This document shows positions 31,126 through 38,335 of a stretch of DNA of 38,335 bases, one piece after another (positions within the stretch are counted from its first letter, which is position 1; each line of letters begins with the position of its first letter). The notes under the pieces were generated by a model, which made no database searches, was not told where the DNA came from, and worked only from the letters and a program-made list of their open reading frames with translations. Both the position numbers and the translations under genes were made by a program. This DNA comes from a virus. The stretch covers positions 1-38,335 of the IMG/VR virus record IMGVR_UViG_3300009154_000121; one strand, written 5' to 3'.

Positions 31126-31320
31126 ATGCCTAATGCACCTAAAACACCTACCCGTACTATCAGGGTTGATGACGAACTTTGGCACGCCGTACAGGCGCAA
31201 GCCCAAATTGACGGAATCACCGTGACCAGTATAATTATTGATGGGTTACTGCGGTATCTTAAAGACTCCCGCAACCGTGACTTGTCGGAACAATTTGACG
31301 CACAATCTGTGGTAGAGTAA
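31126..31320 (+). CDS. Ribbon-helix-helix DNA-binding protein
   Basis: A 64-residue protein. TRTIRVDDELWHAVQAQAQI (9-28) followed by DGITVTSIIIDGLLRYL gives the strand-helix-helix order of CopG/Arc-type repressors, with the strand TRTIRV contacting DNA. It likely acts as a dimer and represses a nearby promoter, often its own. The start is ATG 31126, since the in-frame GTG at 31111 lies in the promoter-like sequence. It is preceded by the tRNA. Confidence 0.75.
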   Translation: MPNAPKTPTRTIRVDDELWHAVQAQAQIDGITVTSIIIDGLLRYLKDSRNRDLSEQFDAQSVVE

Positions 31321-31343
31321 CATCTAAACAGACGGGATATTAA

Positions 31344-31745
31344 ATGGATATCAAAGAACTTACGGAGTATGTACGACAGAACGCCGTACTTGCTGAGCGT
31401 ATTGCAGAACTTAGTGCAATTCAATCAGAACTTAAGAACAACATTAGGGAAGGCGTTAAAGAACTTGGCGTTGAGTCCGACAAAGGACATATCGTTGTAG
31501 AACTTAATGACGAAGTTTCTGGTGTTAGAAACGTAATGCAACAAAAAAAAGTGTCAAAAAATCTTGACATGGATGTTGCAGAAGAACTACTAAAGTCTAA
31601 AGGCTTGTACGATAAGTGTGTTGAAATGGTTCCTCAATTAAATGAGGACGAGATTATGAACGCTTATTGGGAAGAGCAGATTACTGAAGAAGACATTGAC
31701 GCAATGTTCCCGTCTAAGGTAGTCTGGGCGTTAGTAGTTAAGTAA
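31344..31745 (+). CDS. Hypothetical protein with N-terminal coiled-coil-like helix
   Basis: A 133-residue protein. Residues 1-40 form a heptad-like helix (ELTEYVRQNAVLAERIAELS), then a beta hairpin (KGHIVVELNDEVSGVRNVMQ) and an acidic helical C-terminus (EEQITEEDIDAMFPSKVVWA). No family is recognised. It lies among small regulatory and DNA-binding genes and overlaps the next start as TAATG. Only a weak ribosome site (GGGA) lies upstream. Confidence 0.55.
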   Translation: MDIKELTEYVRQNAVLAERIAELSAIQSELKNNIREGVKELGVESDKGHIVVELNDEVSGVRNVMQQKKVSKNLDMDVAEELLKSKGLYDKCVEMVPQLNEDEIMNAYWEEQITEEDIDAMFPSKVVWALVVK

Positions 31746-32206
31746 TGAGCGATGACCTCATTGACGAGTTTTTCTCTGAGATGGACGAGTACTACCCAGG
31801 TAGTAAGCGTAAGCGCAGAGAAATAAAAGAGAAGCCTAAGCCTCAGGAAACTAAGACTTGGGATTCTCGTCCATATGTTAAGCCACTCAATGGCAAGGAC
31901 GTAGAGTTCTTTACCATTGGGGCACTGGCTGAAGCATTGGGTAGACCTATCATTACAATCAGGTATTGGATTGATAACGGGTACATCCCGACATCTACCT
32001 ACAAAATGCCAAGTACCATAGATAAGAATGGTGACACACGGCAGGGACGTTGGCTCTACACTAGGGCTATGATAGACTCTGCAGTGGACCTGTTCACTAC
32101 GAATGGACTTAGGGACGTTGTTAGGATAGACTGGTCTAAGAACAGGCAGGTGTCACAAGCACTTGCCGAAGCGTGGAGCAATCTGCGTATAATTGAAAAC
32201 CAATGA
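31745..32206 (+). CDS. MerR/excisionase-type helix-turn-helix protein
   Basis: A 153-residue protein with a basic segment (SKRKRREIKEKPKPQE, 20-35) and a MerR-like winged HTH at about 56-82: FTIGALAEALGRPIITIRYW then IDNGYIP. The pattern 'x-T-I-G-x-L-A-x-x-L-G-R-x-x-x-T-I-R-x-W' is typical of MerR and Xis proteins. It has no effector domain, so it may act as a regulator, excisionase-like factor or DNA-binding adaptor. It is coupled to the previous gene by a TAATG overlap. Confidence 0.65.
   Translation: MSDDLIDEFFSEMDEYYPGSKRKRREIKEKPKPQETKTWDSRPYVKPLNGKDVEFFTIGALAEALGRPIITIRYWIDNGYIPTSTYKMPSTIDKNGDTRQGRWLYTRAMIDSAVDLFTTNGLRDVVRIDWSKNRQVSQALAEAWSNLRIIENQ
32163..32193 (+). promoter_or_regulatory. 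Possible promoter upstream of the SSB candidate
   Basis: TTGCCG (32163-32168) and a perfect TATAAT (32188-32193) with 19 bases between them, inside the 3' end of the MerR-type gene. The predicted start point is about 32200, 35 bases before ATG 32235. The spacing is slightly long. Confidence 0.35.
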
Positions 32207-32234
32207 TAATAACTAATCACATTAAGGAAATGAC

Positions 32235-32912
32235 ATGACAGTCAACCGAAAGATAGAAGACGAAAAGTACGCCGAAGCAGTTCGCTTAGACGACTTTGAC
32301 ATTGACGCTCGCCCTACACAGGCTACGAGCACCGCAGTTGGTGCAGGTTGGGAATCAGCAGAAAGCTTGACCCCACCATCGAAAGATTTTCCAACTGAAT
32401 TCCGACAGGGTGAAAAGCCACAACTCATCAAGTTTATTGGTGACGGACCTTTTGCTACATACAAGATGCACTTCCTAAGTCAGAAAACTTCTGGCAAGCG
32501 TTCTTATGTATGTTTAGACCCTATGAATAGCAAGAACTGCCCACTGTGCACCATGCTTAACCACAAGGCTGAAGACAAGCGTTCGTTTACGATTGTTAAC
32601 TTCAGTGCTGAGGGCGGGTTCCAGAAGCAGATTCTTACTGCCACCCCTCGTTTATACCGCACCCTTGCATCTGCGAATGCAGACAAGTTCGGTCCACTTA
32701 ACAAGCACTTCTGGTCATTAAGCCGTAGTGGCGTAAAGCAAACTACCGTTTACAACTTGATTCCTGTTAAGGAACGCGACCTTACTGAAGAGTACGAACT
32801 TAGCGCTGATGAAGTTAGTGACTTCATTGCTACAGTTGAGGCTTATGACCGCTCCACAATCCGCGAGCACTCATACGCTGACCTTGTAGAAATTGCTAAC
32901 GACCTTCTCTAA
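32235..32912 (+). CDS. Zinc-containing ssDNA-binding protein candidate
   Basis: A 225-residue protein. Likely zinc ligands are C93, C102, C105 and H110 in YVCLDPMNSKNCPLCTML, set in an OB-like region (LIKFIGDGPFATYKMHFL). It ends with an acidic helical tail (TEEYELSADEVSDFIATVEA). This arrangement resembles T4 gp32-type ssDNA-binding proteins, with a zinc element inserted in the OB fold. It directly precedes the DNA polymerase, with AAGGAA upstream of ATG 32235. The assignment is inferred from motif layout and context, not from a search. Confidence 0.6.
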   Translation: MTVNRKIEDEKYAEAVRLDDFDIDARPTQATSTAVGAGWESAESLTPPSKDFPTEFRQGEKPQLIKFIGDGPFATYKMHFLSQKTSGKRSYVCLDPMNSKNCPLCTMLNHKAEDKRSFTIVNFSAEGGFQKQILTATPRLYRTLASANADKFGPLNKHFWSLSRSGVKQTTVYNLIPVKERDLTEEYELSADEVSDFIATVEAYDRSTIREHSYADLVEIANDLL

Positions 32913-32925
32913 TCGCACACAGACC

Positions 32926-32962
32926 GCCCACCTAGCAGGTTTCCCCTTCCTGCTAGGTGGGC
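32926..32962 (+). terminator. Strong 14-bp hairpin between SSB and DNA polymerase
   Basis: GCCCACCTAGCAGG (32926-32939) and CCTGCTAGGTGGGC (32949-32962) form a perfect 14-bp stem with loop TTTCCCCTT. Only TT follows, not a T run, so it may be a terminator of the kind lacking a U tract, an attenuator, or an mRNA-stability element. It ends 15 bases before ATG 32978, with AAGGGG (32966-32971) between. Confidence 0.55.
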
Positions 32963-32977
32963 TTCAAGGGGTATAAC

Positions 32978-34957
32978 ATGAACATTATTACTACAGGTGA
33001 CCAACTGTTTGAAATGGTCGATTATTATTTAACACAAGATGCTTTTGCATTTGACGTAGAAACAGTTGGAGATAACCGTGGTCTCACGCCTATTAACGAA
33101 GTGCTATGGATTACTTTTGCGACGCATGGACGTTGTGACGTTATTCCTATGGGTCATCCTAATGGTGATTTTATTGAAGAGCGATTCCCGCTGACAGGTC
33201 AGGGACAGGCTCGCGTAGATGCAGGGCTTACCGCTCGCCCTAGCGATTACTCTCGTGATAAGAAAAAAGCCACAAAGCTTTTTGGTGACCCACCAAAGCA
33301 GTTGGCACCTAAGTTTGTATTTGACGCGCTTGAACCTTTGATGTTCAACGATACTATTCTTACCGTAGGTCATAACTTAATCTTTGACCTTACATCCGTA
33401 GCCAAGTATTACGGTGGCAGGGTTCCAGTAGGTCCATACTTTGACACCATGATTGCATCTTTCGTATCTGATAACCGTAACAAGAACAAGTGTGGTCTTG
33501 ATGCCTGTTTACAGCGCGAGTTTGGATATGAGATGGTCAAAGGTGTAGGTAAAGAAGTAGAGGTGTACTCGTTTGACGAGGTTGCTAAGTACGCATTCCT
33601 TGATGCCAAGTATACGTTCCTGCTATGGAAGTCTCTACGCCAGAAGATTGAAGATGGCGGGCTTTCTACGGTGTTTGATTTAGAGATGGACGTACTAACC
33701 GTACTGTGCGATATTAAGTTGACAGGTGCACCTATTGATGTGGAAGCACTTACTGCTCTGGATGCTCAACTCCGCGAGGACATTGAGGTTTCTAGGGCTG
33801 AAATCTTTAGTATTGCTGAGCGTGTGTTCAACATTAACTCTAACTCTGAAAAGCAGTTCCTACTGTACTCTCCAAAGTCTGAGGGTGGGCGTGGTCTTAA
33901 GCCAAAGATTCTTACTCCAGCAGGTGAGAAGAAAGAGGCGCTAGGGCAGGAATTAACGTACGCCGACTACTCTGTATCTGCGGAGGCGTTAGAATATTAC
34001 CGAGGGCAAGACCCATTAGTGTCCGCGTTACTTAAGTACGCCGACCTTAATAAGTTGAGTACTACTTACGTTGTGCCATACCTTGGTGGTGAAGTAGTTC
34101 GTACAGTAAGTGGAAAGGAAAAGCGTGAACATAAAGAAAGCCTCCTTATTAACGGGCGCATCCATTGTGACTTTGTCCAGCACGGTGCGGAAACGGGTCG
34201 CTTCAGTAGTCGCAACCCGAATCTTCAGAATGTACCTGCGCCTCACACTCCGCACGGAAAAGCCATTCGGAACCTCTTCTATGCCCCAGAAGGATACAAA
34301 CTTGTGGTCGCGGACTACAGCCAGATTGAGCCGCGTGTTATTGCGTCTATGGCTAAAGACCCGATTATGATGAACAACTACCTAAATGGTAAAGATATCT
34401 ACACTACGGTTGGCGAGACTATGGGTGTAGACCGCAAGGCAGGTAAGGTGCTAGTGCTGTCTATGGCTTACGGCGTAGGTCCAGCAAAGATTGCTAGCCA
34501 GATTGGCTGTTCTGTAACTGAGGCGCGTGACTTGTTGAGCAAGTTCTCATCTGAGTTTTCGTCAGTGGCTTCATATAGACTAAAGTTGCTAGAAGTTTCT
34601 CGCCGTCAAAAGATTCCTTACGTCACTACCCTTCTGGGACGTAAGCGTTACCTACCAGACATGTTGTCAAAGGACCAAGGTCTACGGGCTAGTGCTGAGC
34701 GCCAAGCGTTCAACACCCGTATCCAGGGTTCAGCGGCTGACATTATTAAGCTGGCTATGATTCGTGCGTATGGTAGGATTCCAGAAGGTGCCAAGTTACT
34801 TCTGACTGTTCACGACGAACTAGTCACACTAGCCCCAGATGATAAGGTGGAAGAGACTGTGGAAGCAATCCGTGAAGCAATGGAAGACATTAAGTTATTA
34901 GCCGTACCCCTAATAGCAGACATTACAGTAGTAGAAAGATGGGGTGAAGCAAAATGA
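32978..34957 (+). CDS. polA: Family A DNA polymerase with 3'-5' exonuclease
   Basis: A 659-residue polymerase. Exonuclease motifs are FAFDVETV (D26, E28), GHNLIFDL (D137) and YAFLDAKYT (Y205, D209), all intact. Polymerase motif A is KLVVADYSQIEPRVIA (D446, E451), motif B is DRKAGKVLVLSMAYG (R486, K490, Y498) and motif C is LTVHDELV (H612, D613, E614). The position matching E. coli F762 is Leu494. There is no 5'-3' exonuclease domain. I chose ATG 32978, which has AAGGGG 6 bases upstream; the upstream GTG in the hairpin is not credible. Confidence 0.95.
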   Translation: MNIITTGDQLFEMVDYYLTQDAFAFDVETVGDNRGLTPINEVLWITFATHGRCDVIPMGHPNGDFIEERFPLTGQGQARVDAGLTARPSDYSRDKKKATKLFGDPPKQLAPKFVFDALEPLMFNDTILTVGHNLIFDLTSVAKYYGGRVPVGPYFDTMIASFVSDNRNKNKCGLDACLQREFGYEMVKGVGKEVEVYSFDEVAKYAFLDAKYTFLLWKSLRQKIEDGGLSTVFDLEMDVLTVLCDIKLTGAPIDVEALTALDAQLREDIEVSRAEIFSIAERVFNINSNSEKQFLLYSPKSEGGRGLKPKILTPAGEKKEALGQELTYADYSVSAEALEYYRGQDPLVSALLKYADLNKLSTTYVVPYLGGEVVRTVSGKEKREHKESLLINGRIHCDFVQHGAETGRFSSRNPNLQNVPAPHTPHGKAIRNLFYAPEGYKLVVADYSQIEPRVIASMAKDPIMMNNYLNGKDIYTTVGETMGVDRKAGKVLVLSMAYGVGPAKIASQIGCSVTEARDLLSKFSSEFSSVASYRLKLLEVSRRQKIPYVTTLLGRKRYLPDMLSKDQGLRASAERQAFNTRIQGSAADIIKLAMIRAYGRIPEGAKLLLTVHDELVTLAPDDKVEETVEAIREAMEDIKLLAVPLIADITVVERWGEAK

Positions 34958-35421
34958 ATTGGAAGTTTTGGGAAAAGAAATCAAAGTCTACTGAGGTATA
35001 CATTGATACATCAGCAATTCCTACAAGCACTTTGTTACGTTGGGCGTTGTACGACACGGGCATACCTGACCCTAACGAGTACGCATTGGCTCTTGGCTTT
35101 ACTCCAATTAGTAAAGAGGGTGAAGAAATGGAGTTGCGTGAAAGCCGTGCTCGTATGGCTCGCCTTGACCCCTACATTGATTTCATTGAACTTGTTTCAA
35201 GTATTAACGGTGAAATTTTGGCAGAGACATTTAGTAGTATTTTAGACAAGTTAGACATTGAAGTTAATGATAAAGACTTAGTTGAGGGTAGAGAGATGTT
35301 GTCTGAACTATACGCAGGGGTAGCATTGTCTTGCATTGTCCCAGCGTTCTCAGCCGCTCTACATTTAGGTATAATTGTTAATCCAGGTGCGTATGTAGTG
35401 GAGGCAGACAATGAGTTCTAG
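34954..35421 (+). CDS. Hypothetical protein after the polymerase
   Basis: A 155-residue helical protein beginning MNWKFWEKKSKSTEVYIDTS, with a hydrophobic C-terminal helix (LYAGVALSCIVPAFSAALHL then GIIVNPGAYVV). It overlaps the polymerase gene as ATGA. The hydrophobic stretch may be a buried helix or a membrane-associated one. No family is recognised; it may be a polymerase accessory factor by position only. Confidence 0.5.
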   Translation: MNWKFWEKKSKSTEVYIDTSAIPTSTLLRWALYDTGIPDPNEYALALGFTPISKEGEEMELRESRARMARLDPYIDFIELVSSINGEILAETFSSILDKLDIEVNDKDLVEGREMLSELYAGVALSCIVPAFSAALHLGIIVNPGAYVVEADNEF

Positions 35422-35779
35422 TAATTGGTGGGCAAATAAAATGGGCACTAGTGCCCCTGTACCGCCTACCCCACCTACATCTGTACCGCAGACTCCTGTG
35501 TACAACCCTGTGCCTCAACAACCACAGGAACCGCCACGTCTACCACAAAGCGCTGTGGCTGCTTCTCGTTGCCCTGGGTGTGGTAGTGGCAACTACGGTT
35601 CATCAGACCCTAACACTAAGGCTCGTTGCTACGACTGCGGGTATCCAATCCAACAGTCTGGTTCTGGTTTAGGCACAGGTATTACAGGCAACCAAGCATC
35701 TGGTCCAGCACAGCCAGCCCGACAAATTTCAAAATCAAATAACTGGAATCCACAAAACGTAGACAAATCATTCTTATAA
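35411..35779 (+). CDS. Zinc-ribbon protein with Pro-rich N-terminus
   Basis: A 122-residue protein. A Trp/Pro-rich start (MSSSNWWANKMGTSAPVPPT) leads to a zinc ribbon with C54/C57 in RCPGCGSGNY and C73/C76 in RCYDCGYP, then a Gly/Gln-rich disordered tail. Zinc ribbons of this kind bind DNA, RNA or proteins. GAGG lies before ATG 35411. Similar short 'W-W ... Pro-rich ... zinc ribbon' proteins are, from memory, known in actinophages, with no defined role. Confidence 0.65.
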   Translation: MSSSNWWANKMGTSAPVPPTPPTSVPQTPVYNPVPQQPQEPPRLPQSAVAASRCPGCGSGNYGSSDPNTKARCYDCGYPIQQSGSGLGTGITGNQASGPAQPARQISKSNNWNPQNVDKSFL

Positions 35780-35789
35780 GGAGTAACAC

Positions 35790-36845
35790 ATGGACGCAGA
35801 ACTATTAAAAGCAATCACACTATTGAATAAAAAGTTTGGCTCAGACACTATTGTTCTTGGCGCAGACATCAAAGATGAAGTAATGGGTAGGATGACCACA
35901 GGGTCTCTTGCTCTTGATGTCATTTTGGGCGGGGGGTTTCCTGTTAACCAGTGGCATGAGATTGTAGGTGAAGCGTCTAATGGCAAGACTGCCATTGCAC
36001 TTAAGACCGTAGCGGCTAACCAACAGCGTGACCCAGAGTTTATGACTGTATGGGTGGCGGCTGAGTCTTGGGTGCCGTCTTATGCAGAGATGTGTGGTGT
36101 AGATTTGTCCCGCGTATTCGTAGTGGCAACTAACGTTATGGAAGAAGCATACGAAGCCGTCATCAACCTTGTTGAGACTAAAGCAGTTGACTGCGTTGTT
36201 ATTGACTCACTCCCAGCCCTTGTACCTATGACCGAAGATGAAAAGAACATGGACGAGGCTACTGTTGGTCGTGGTGCTCTGCTCACAGGTAAGTTTTTTC
36301 GCAAGGTTGGCAAGGCTTCACGACGGTCCCTTACAGAATCTGAGCGTCCTTTCATAGGTTTGATTATCAACCAGTACCGTATGAAGATTGGTGTTATGTA
36401 CGGTGACCCTCGTACAACTCCAGGTGGAGAGGCTAAGAACTACGCTTTCTTTACCCGCATTGAGGTCAAGCGAGACGAGTGGCTTGAGACTGGCACTGGT
36501 CAAGAGAAGCACAAGGTAGGTCAGACTATCAAGATTCGTACCTTAAAGAACAAGTCAGCCCCACCATCACAGGTAGCCTATGTAGATTTCTACTTTGATA
36601 ACGGCGAGTGTTACGCGGGAGACTTTGACTTTGCTAAAGAGATTGTGGCGTTGGGTATTCTTAACAAAATCATCACTAGAGCAGGCGCCTACTACAGTTA
36701 TGGTGACCGTAAATGGCAGGGGGCAAATGCAGTGGTACAATCTATTAGAGAAGAGGTTGACCTCAAAGACGCACTAGAGAAGGATGTTCGTACGGTTGTA
36801 CGGGCTGGCTCTAAGTATGTGGCTGAGGTCTCTGATGCGGTCTGA
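35790..36845 (+). CDS. recA: RecA-like recombinase (UvsX/RecA type)
   Basis: A 351-residue protein. GRMTTGSLALDVILGGGFPV (33-52) and Walker A GEASNGKT (60-67) are followed by VWVAAESW (E92, the probable catalytic Glu), Walker B CVVIDSLPAL (135-144), and the L2-type LIINQYRMKIGVMYGDPRTT then PGG (Q194 as sensor). It catalyses strand exchange. Walker A differs from E. coli's GPESSGKT but keeps the essential GKT. AAGGAG lies before ATG. The downstream resolvase gene starts inside its end. Confidence 0.9.
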   Translation: MDAELLKAITLLNKKFGSDTIVLGADIKDEVMGRMTTGSLALDVILGGGFPVNQWHEIVGEASNGKTAIALKTVAANQQRDPEFMTVWVAAESWVPSYAEMCGVDLSRVFVVATNVMEEAYEAVINLVETKAVDCVVIDSLPALVPMTEDEKNMDEATVGRGALLTGKFFRKVGKASRRSLTESERPFIGLIINQYRMKIGVMYGDPRTTPGGEAKNYAFFTRIEVKRDEWLETGTGQEKHKVGQTIKIRTLKNKSAPPSQVAYVDFYFDNGECYAGDFDFAKEIVALGILNKIITRAGAYYSYGDRKWQGANAVVQSIREEVDLKDALEKDVRTVVRAGSKYVAEVSDAV

Positions 36846-37167
36846 GGGTCAGCGTCAGTCAAAGAAGCATGAGAACAGACTAGCCAAGGCAGTCGGCGGG
36901 GGAACCGTCGCTGCTAGCGGAGCCTTTTGGAGCCGTAAGGGTGATGTCCGTTCAAGTGACCTGCTTATAGAACATAAGTGGACAGGCAAAAAACAGATAA
37001 CCGTTAAGTCGGATGTTCTGGAAAAAATAGTCAGGGAAGCAATCCTTGACGGCAGGTTGCCTGTCCTTGGGTTTCACCTTAACGGTGAGAACTATGTGGC
37101 GTTAACTGAAGATGATTTTCTGGAGATGCGGCAAAATCTCCAGGAGTGTAAGTGCGAGACCCCCTAG
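36835..37167 (+). CDS. PD-(D/E)XK Holliday-junction resolvase-like nuclease
   Basis: A 110-residue protein starting at ATG 36835, 8 bases before the RecA stop codon. Active-site residues are E13 in KKHENRLAKAVGGG, D37 in SRKGDVRSS, and E46-x-K48 in LLIEHKWTG. The 'E ... GG ... SGAFWxRKGD ... D-L-L-I-E-x-K' pattern is that of phage-encoded junction resolvases and Hjc-like nucleases. It follows RecA, so it probably resolves recombination intermediates or debranches DNA before packaging. It overlaps the WhiB gene by 16 bases. Confidence 0.75.
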   Translation: MRSEGQRQSKKHENRLAKAVGGGTVAASGAFWSRKGDVRSSDLLIEHKWTGKKQITVKSDVLEKIVREAILDGRLPVLGFHLNGENYVALTEDDFLEMRQNLQECKCETP

Positions 37168-37460
37168 ATGTAGAAAACTGGCGTGCAGATGCTAAGTGTA
37201 TGGGTATGGATACCGAGATGTGGTTTCCACCCAGAGACAAAGACTTGTATACTGACATAGCAACACAGTCCAAAGCAGTCTGCTTAGGCAAGGACGGTAG
37301 ACCACCTTGTTCAGTGCGACTAGAGTGTTTACTGTATGCTCACAATAAAAATGAAGAGTACGGTATCTGGGGCGGGCTAAGTAGGAGAGAAAGAAACGCT
37401 TTGGCAAGAAAAGCTGAGCGTAACGGAATGACCTTAGAGGAATGGGTTGAAGAGCACTAA
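37152..37460 (+). CDS. whiB: WhiB-family iron-sulphur transcription regulator
   Basis: A 102-residue protein from GTG 37152, with AGGAG ending at 37146 and 5 bases of spacing. Cysteines C16 (ADAKCMG), C44 (KAVCLGKDG), C53 (PPCSVR) and C59 (LECLLYA) are the cluster ligands. The YGIWGGLSRRER turn and basic C-terminus complete the family signature. WhiB proteins bind a [4Fe-4S] cluster and the sigma factor region 4, and they are restricted to actinobacteria and their phages. Here the C44-x8-C53 spacing is longer than the usual CxxC. Confidence 0.9.
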   Translation: MRDPLDVENWRADAKCMGMDTEMWFPPRDKDLYTDIATQSKAVCLGKDGRPPCSVRLECLLYAHNKNEEYGIWGGLSRRERNALARKAERNGMTLEEWVEEH

Positions 37461-37476
37461 CCGTATGTGCTAGAAT
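37447..37476 (+). promoter_or_regulatory. Promoter with extended -10 upstream of a zinc protein gene
   Basis: TTGAAG (37447-37452) and TAGAAT (37471-37476) are 18 bases apart, and TGC directly before TAGAAT gives an extended -10. TAGAAT fits the TAGRRT form. It lies at the end of the WhiB gene, 26 bases before ATG 37503. Confidence 0.5.
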
Positions 37477-37502
37477 ACAGATGAAAGAACTAGGAGAACA
37501 AT

Positions 37503-37802
37503 ATGGAATACACGCCGTTTAAATGTCCAGACTGTAAAGTTTGGTGGCGCAGTGAGACTCACAAGTGTGATGTACCTAATGTAACAGTTACAGTTAATCC
37601 ACCAGCAAACGCTGAAAGGGATGAAAAAGGTTACTGGAAAGTAAAAACAGACTGGAGCAAGCATTACACGTGCGTTAAGTGCAAAGAGCCGCTTTCTAAG
37701 CAAGATATGCTTGAACAACACACACGTTGTGGAAGTTGTCGGAGTAAACGAAATAAGGGGTATGGAGAATATGGGTACAAGTCACCCAACGGGAACGCTT
37801 AA
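37503..37802 (+). CDS. Double zinc-finger-like small protein
   Basis: A 99-residue protein with two possible zinc sites: C8/C11 with H20/C22 (KCPDCKVWW ... THKC) and C57/C60 with H73/C76/C79 (YTCVKCKEPL ... HTRCGSC). Both resemble short zinc ribbons or fingers, followed by a basic end (RSKRNKGYGEYGYKSPNG). AGGAG lies upstream of ATG 37503. Function unknown; DNA or RNA binding is likely. It overlaps the next gene by 32 bases. Confidence 0.6.
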   Translation: MEYTPFKCPDCKVWWRSETHKCDVPNVTVTVNPPANAERDEKGYWKVKTDWSKHYTCVKCKEPLSKQDMLEQHTRCGSCRSKRNKGYGEYGYKSPNGNA

Positions 37803-38335
37803 GAAGTTAGTTGACGCGGGTAAGAAAAACACTCGCGTACTTGGCTCAGTAGAACGCTGGGTACTAGCACAGCCAAAGGACACTAGTCGTCCTACGAATG
37901 TAATTCACCCATCAGCAATGGTTAAGTCTGATTGGTGTCATCGTGCTGAGTACTACACTCTGCAGGGTGCTGAGCCTGCTCCATCTAAGTTCAAGGCTTC
38001 TATGAAGCAGTACTTAGTATTTGAAGAGGGTCATCGTATTCACGACCGTTGGCAGACTTGGTTCTGGAACATGGGAAAGCTTTACGGTAAGTGGCAGTGC
38101 CTTAGCCCACTATGTAGCAAGACGTTCTACGAGTTAAGCCCATCAGTATGTTTGTACTGCGGTTCTGTCATTAAGTATCGTGAAGTTCCTGTACATAGCC
38201 CTGCACATAGTATCTCTGGTCATTCTGATGGTTGGATTAAAGGTCTTAAAGACGACTTACTTCTTGAGATTAAGTCTGTTGGCGAGGGCACCATTCGTTG
38301 GGAAGACCCAGCGGGTTGGGGTAACTACGAGCAGA
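37771..38335 (+). CDS. Cas4/RecB-like PD-(D/E)XK exonuclease (3' end cut by window)
   Basis: An open frame of at least 188 residues from ATG 37771, with GGAGA at 37764-37768 just upstream. Candidate nuclease residues are H88 (EEGHRIHD), D153 in SISGHSDGW and E166-x-K168 in LLLEIKSV. Cysteines C56 (DWCHR), C110, C115, C127 and C130 may bind an iron-sulphur cluster or zinc. This H...D...ExK order with Cys resembles Cas4/RecB-type nucleases annotated in many actinophages, here probably for recombination or DNA degradation. No CRISPR array is present. The C-terminus lies beyond the window. Confidence 0.75.
   Translation, partial: MGTSHPTGTLKKLVDAGKKNTRVLGSVERWVLAQPKDTSRPTNVIHPSAMVKSDWCHRAEYYTLQGAEPAPSKFKASMKQYLVFEEGHRIHDRWQTWFWNMGKLYGKWQCLSPLCSKTFYELSPSVCLYCGSVIKYREVPVHSPAHSISGHSDGWIKGLKDDLLLEIKSVGEGTIRWEDPAGWGNYEQ

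Noticed and set aside
30798-31133. 111-aa frame overlapping the secreted protein and the tRNA
   Set aside because: It runs through the tRNA gene and is out of frame with the conserved transglycosylase-like sequence.
37771-38335. CRISPR-Cas module, suggested by a Cas4-like nuclease
   Set aside because: No repeat-spacer array or other cas gene is present; Cas4-like nucleases are common in phage recombination modules.

Overview
The window is part of a tailed bacteriophage genome with a contractile tail (myovirus morphology). Every gene I can support lies on the + strand. They are tightly packed, mostly joined by 1-4 base stop/start overlaps (TAATG or ATGA). The likely host is an actinobacterium, because there is a WhiB-family regulator at 37152-37460 and several promoter-like sites resemble TTGNNN-N16/18-TAGRRT. 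By eye the base composition is well below that of Streptomyces or Mycobacterium phages. That would suit a low-GC actinobacterium such as a freshwater lineage, but this is inference only.

Layout. (1) 1-5380: receptor-binding and fibre module, with a small BppU/LtfC-like beta-sandwich protein, a long fibre with an NKAYVD-type domain, and two pairs of paralogous fibre proteins. (2) 5380-8261: small proteins and head-tail joining, comprising a 32-aa Cys-rich protein missed by length cutoffs, a neck-type protein, three tiny Lys-rich proteins (two starting with Cys clusters), a small beta-rich protein, a GNRA-loop terminator, a short regulatory gap, a 36-aa hydrophobic-tailed ORF and two tail-completion candidates. 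(3) 8281-14033: tail sheath, tail tube, PF12322-type chaperone with a likely programmed frameshift, and a short tape measure. (4) 14045-22957: baseplate, with CIS-tube-like adaptor, LysM protein, gpD-like hub, gp5-type OB fold, gp25-like, gpJ/gp6-like, and a 1209-aa gpI-like protein carrying a carbohydrate-binding-like domain.

(5) 22959-38335: a promoter-like sequence opens the replication, recombination and regulation half. It has a winged-helix protein, DnaC-like loader, SWIM zinc protein, DnaB helicase, CHC2/TOPRIM primase, M23 peptidase with a Lys/Ala/Pro tail, SNF2-type helicase, secreted transglycosylase-like protein, tRNA-Arg(UCU), ribbon-helix-helix and MerR-type DNA-binding proteins, ssDNA-binding candidate, family A DNA polymerase with proofreading, zinc-ribbon protein, RecA-like recombinase, PD-(D/E)XK resolvase, WhiB, another zinc protein and a truncated Cas4/RecB-like nuclease.

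How it works together. The loader, helicase, primase, polymerase and SSB form a nearly complete phage replisome. RecA, the resolvase, the Cas4-like nuclease and the SNF2 helicase supply recombination and repair. Genes 8281-22494 encode a complete contractile tail. The most unusual signals are beta-sandwich domains inserted into otherwise conserved virion proteins, the candidate frameshift, several hidden micro-genes, and cell-wall enzymes inside the replication block. No integrase, terminase, portal, capsid or holin gene was recognised in this window.
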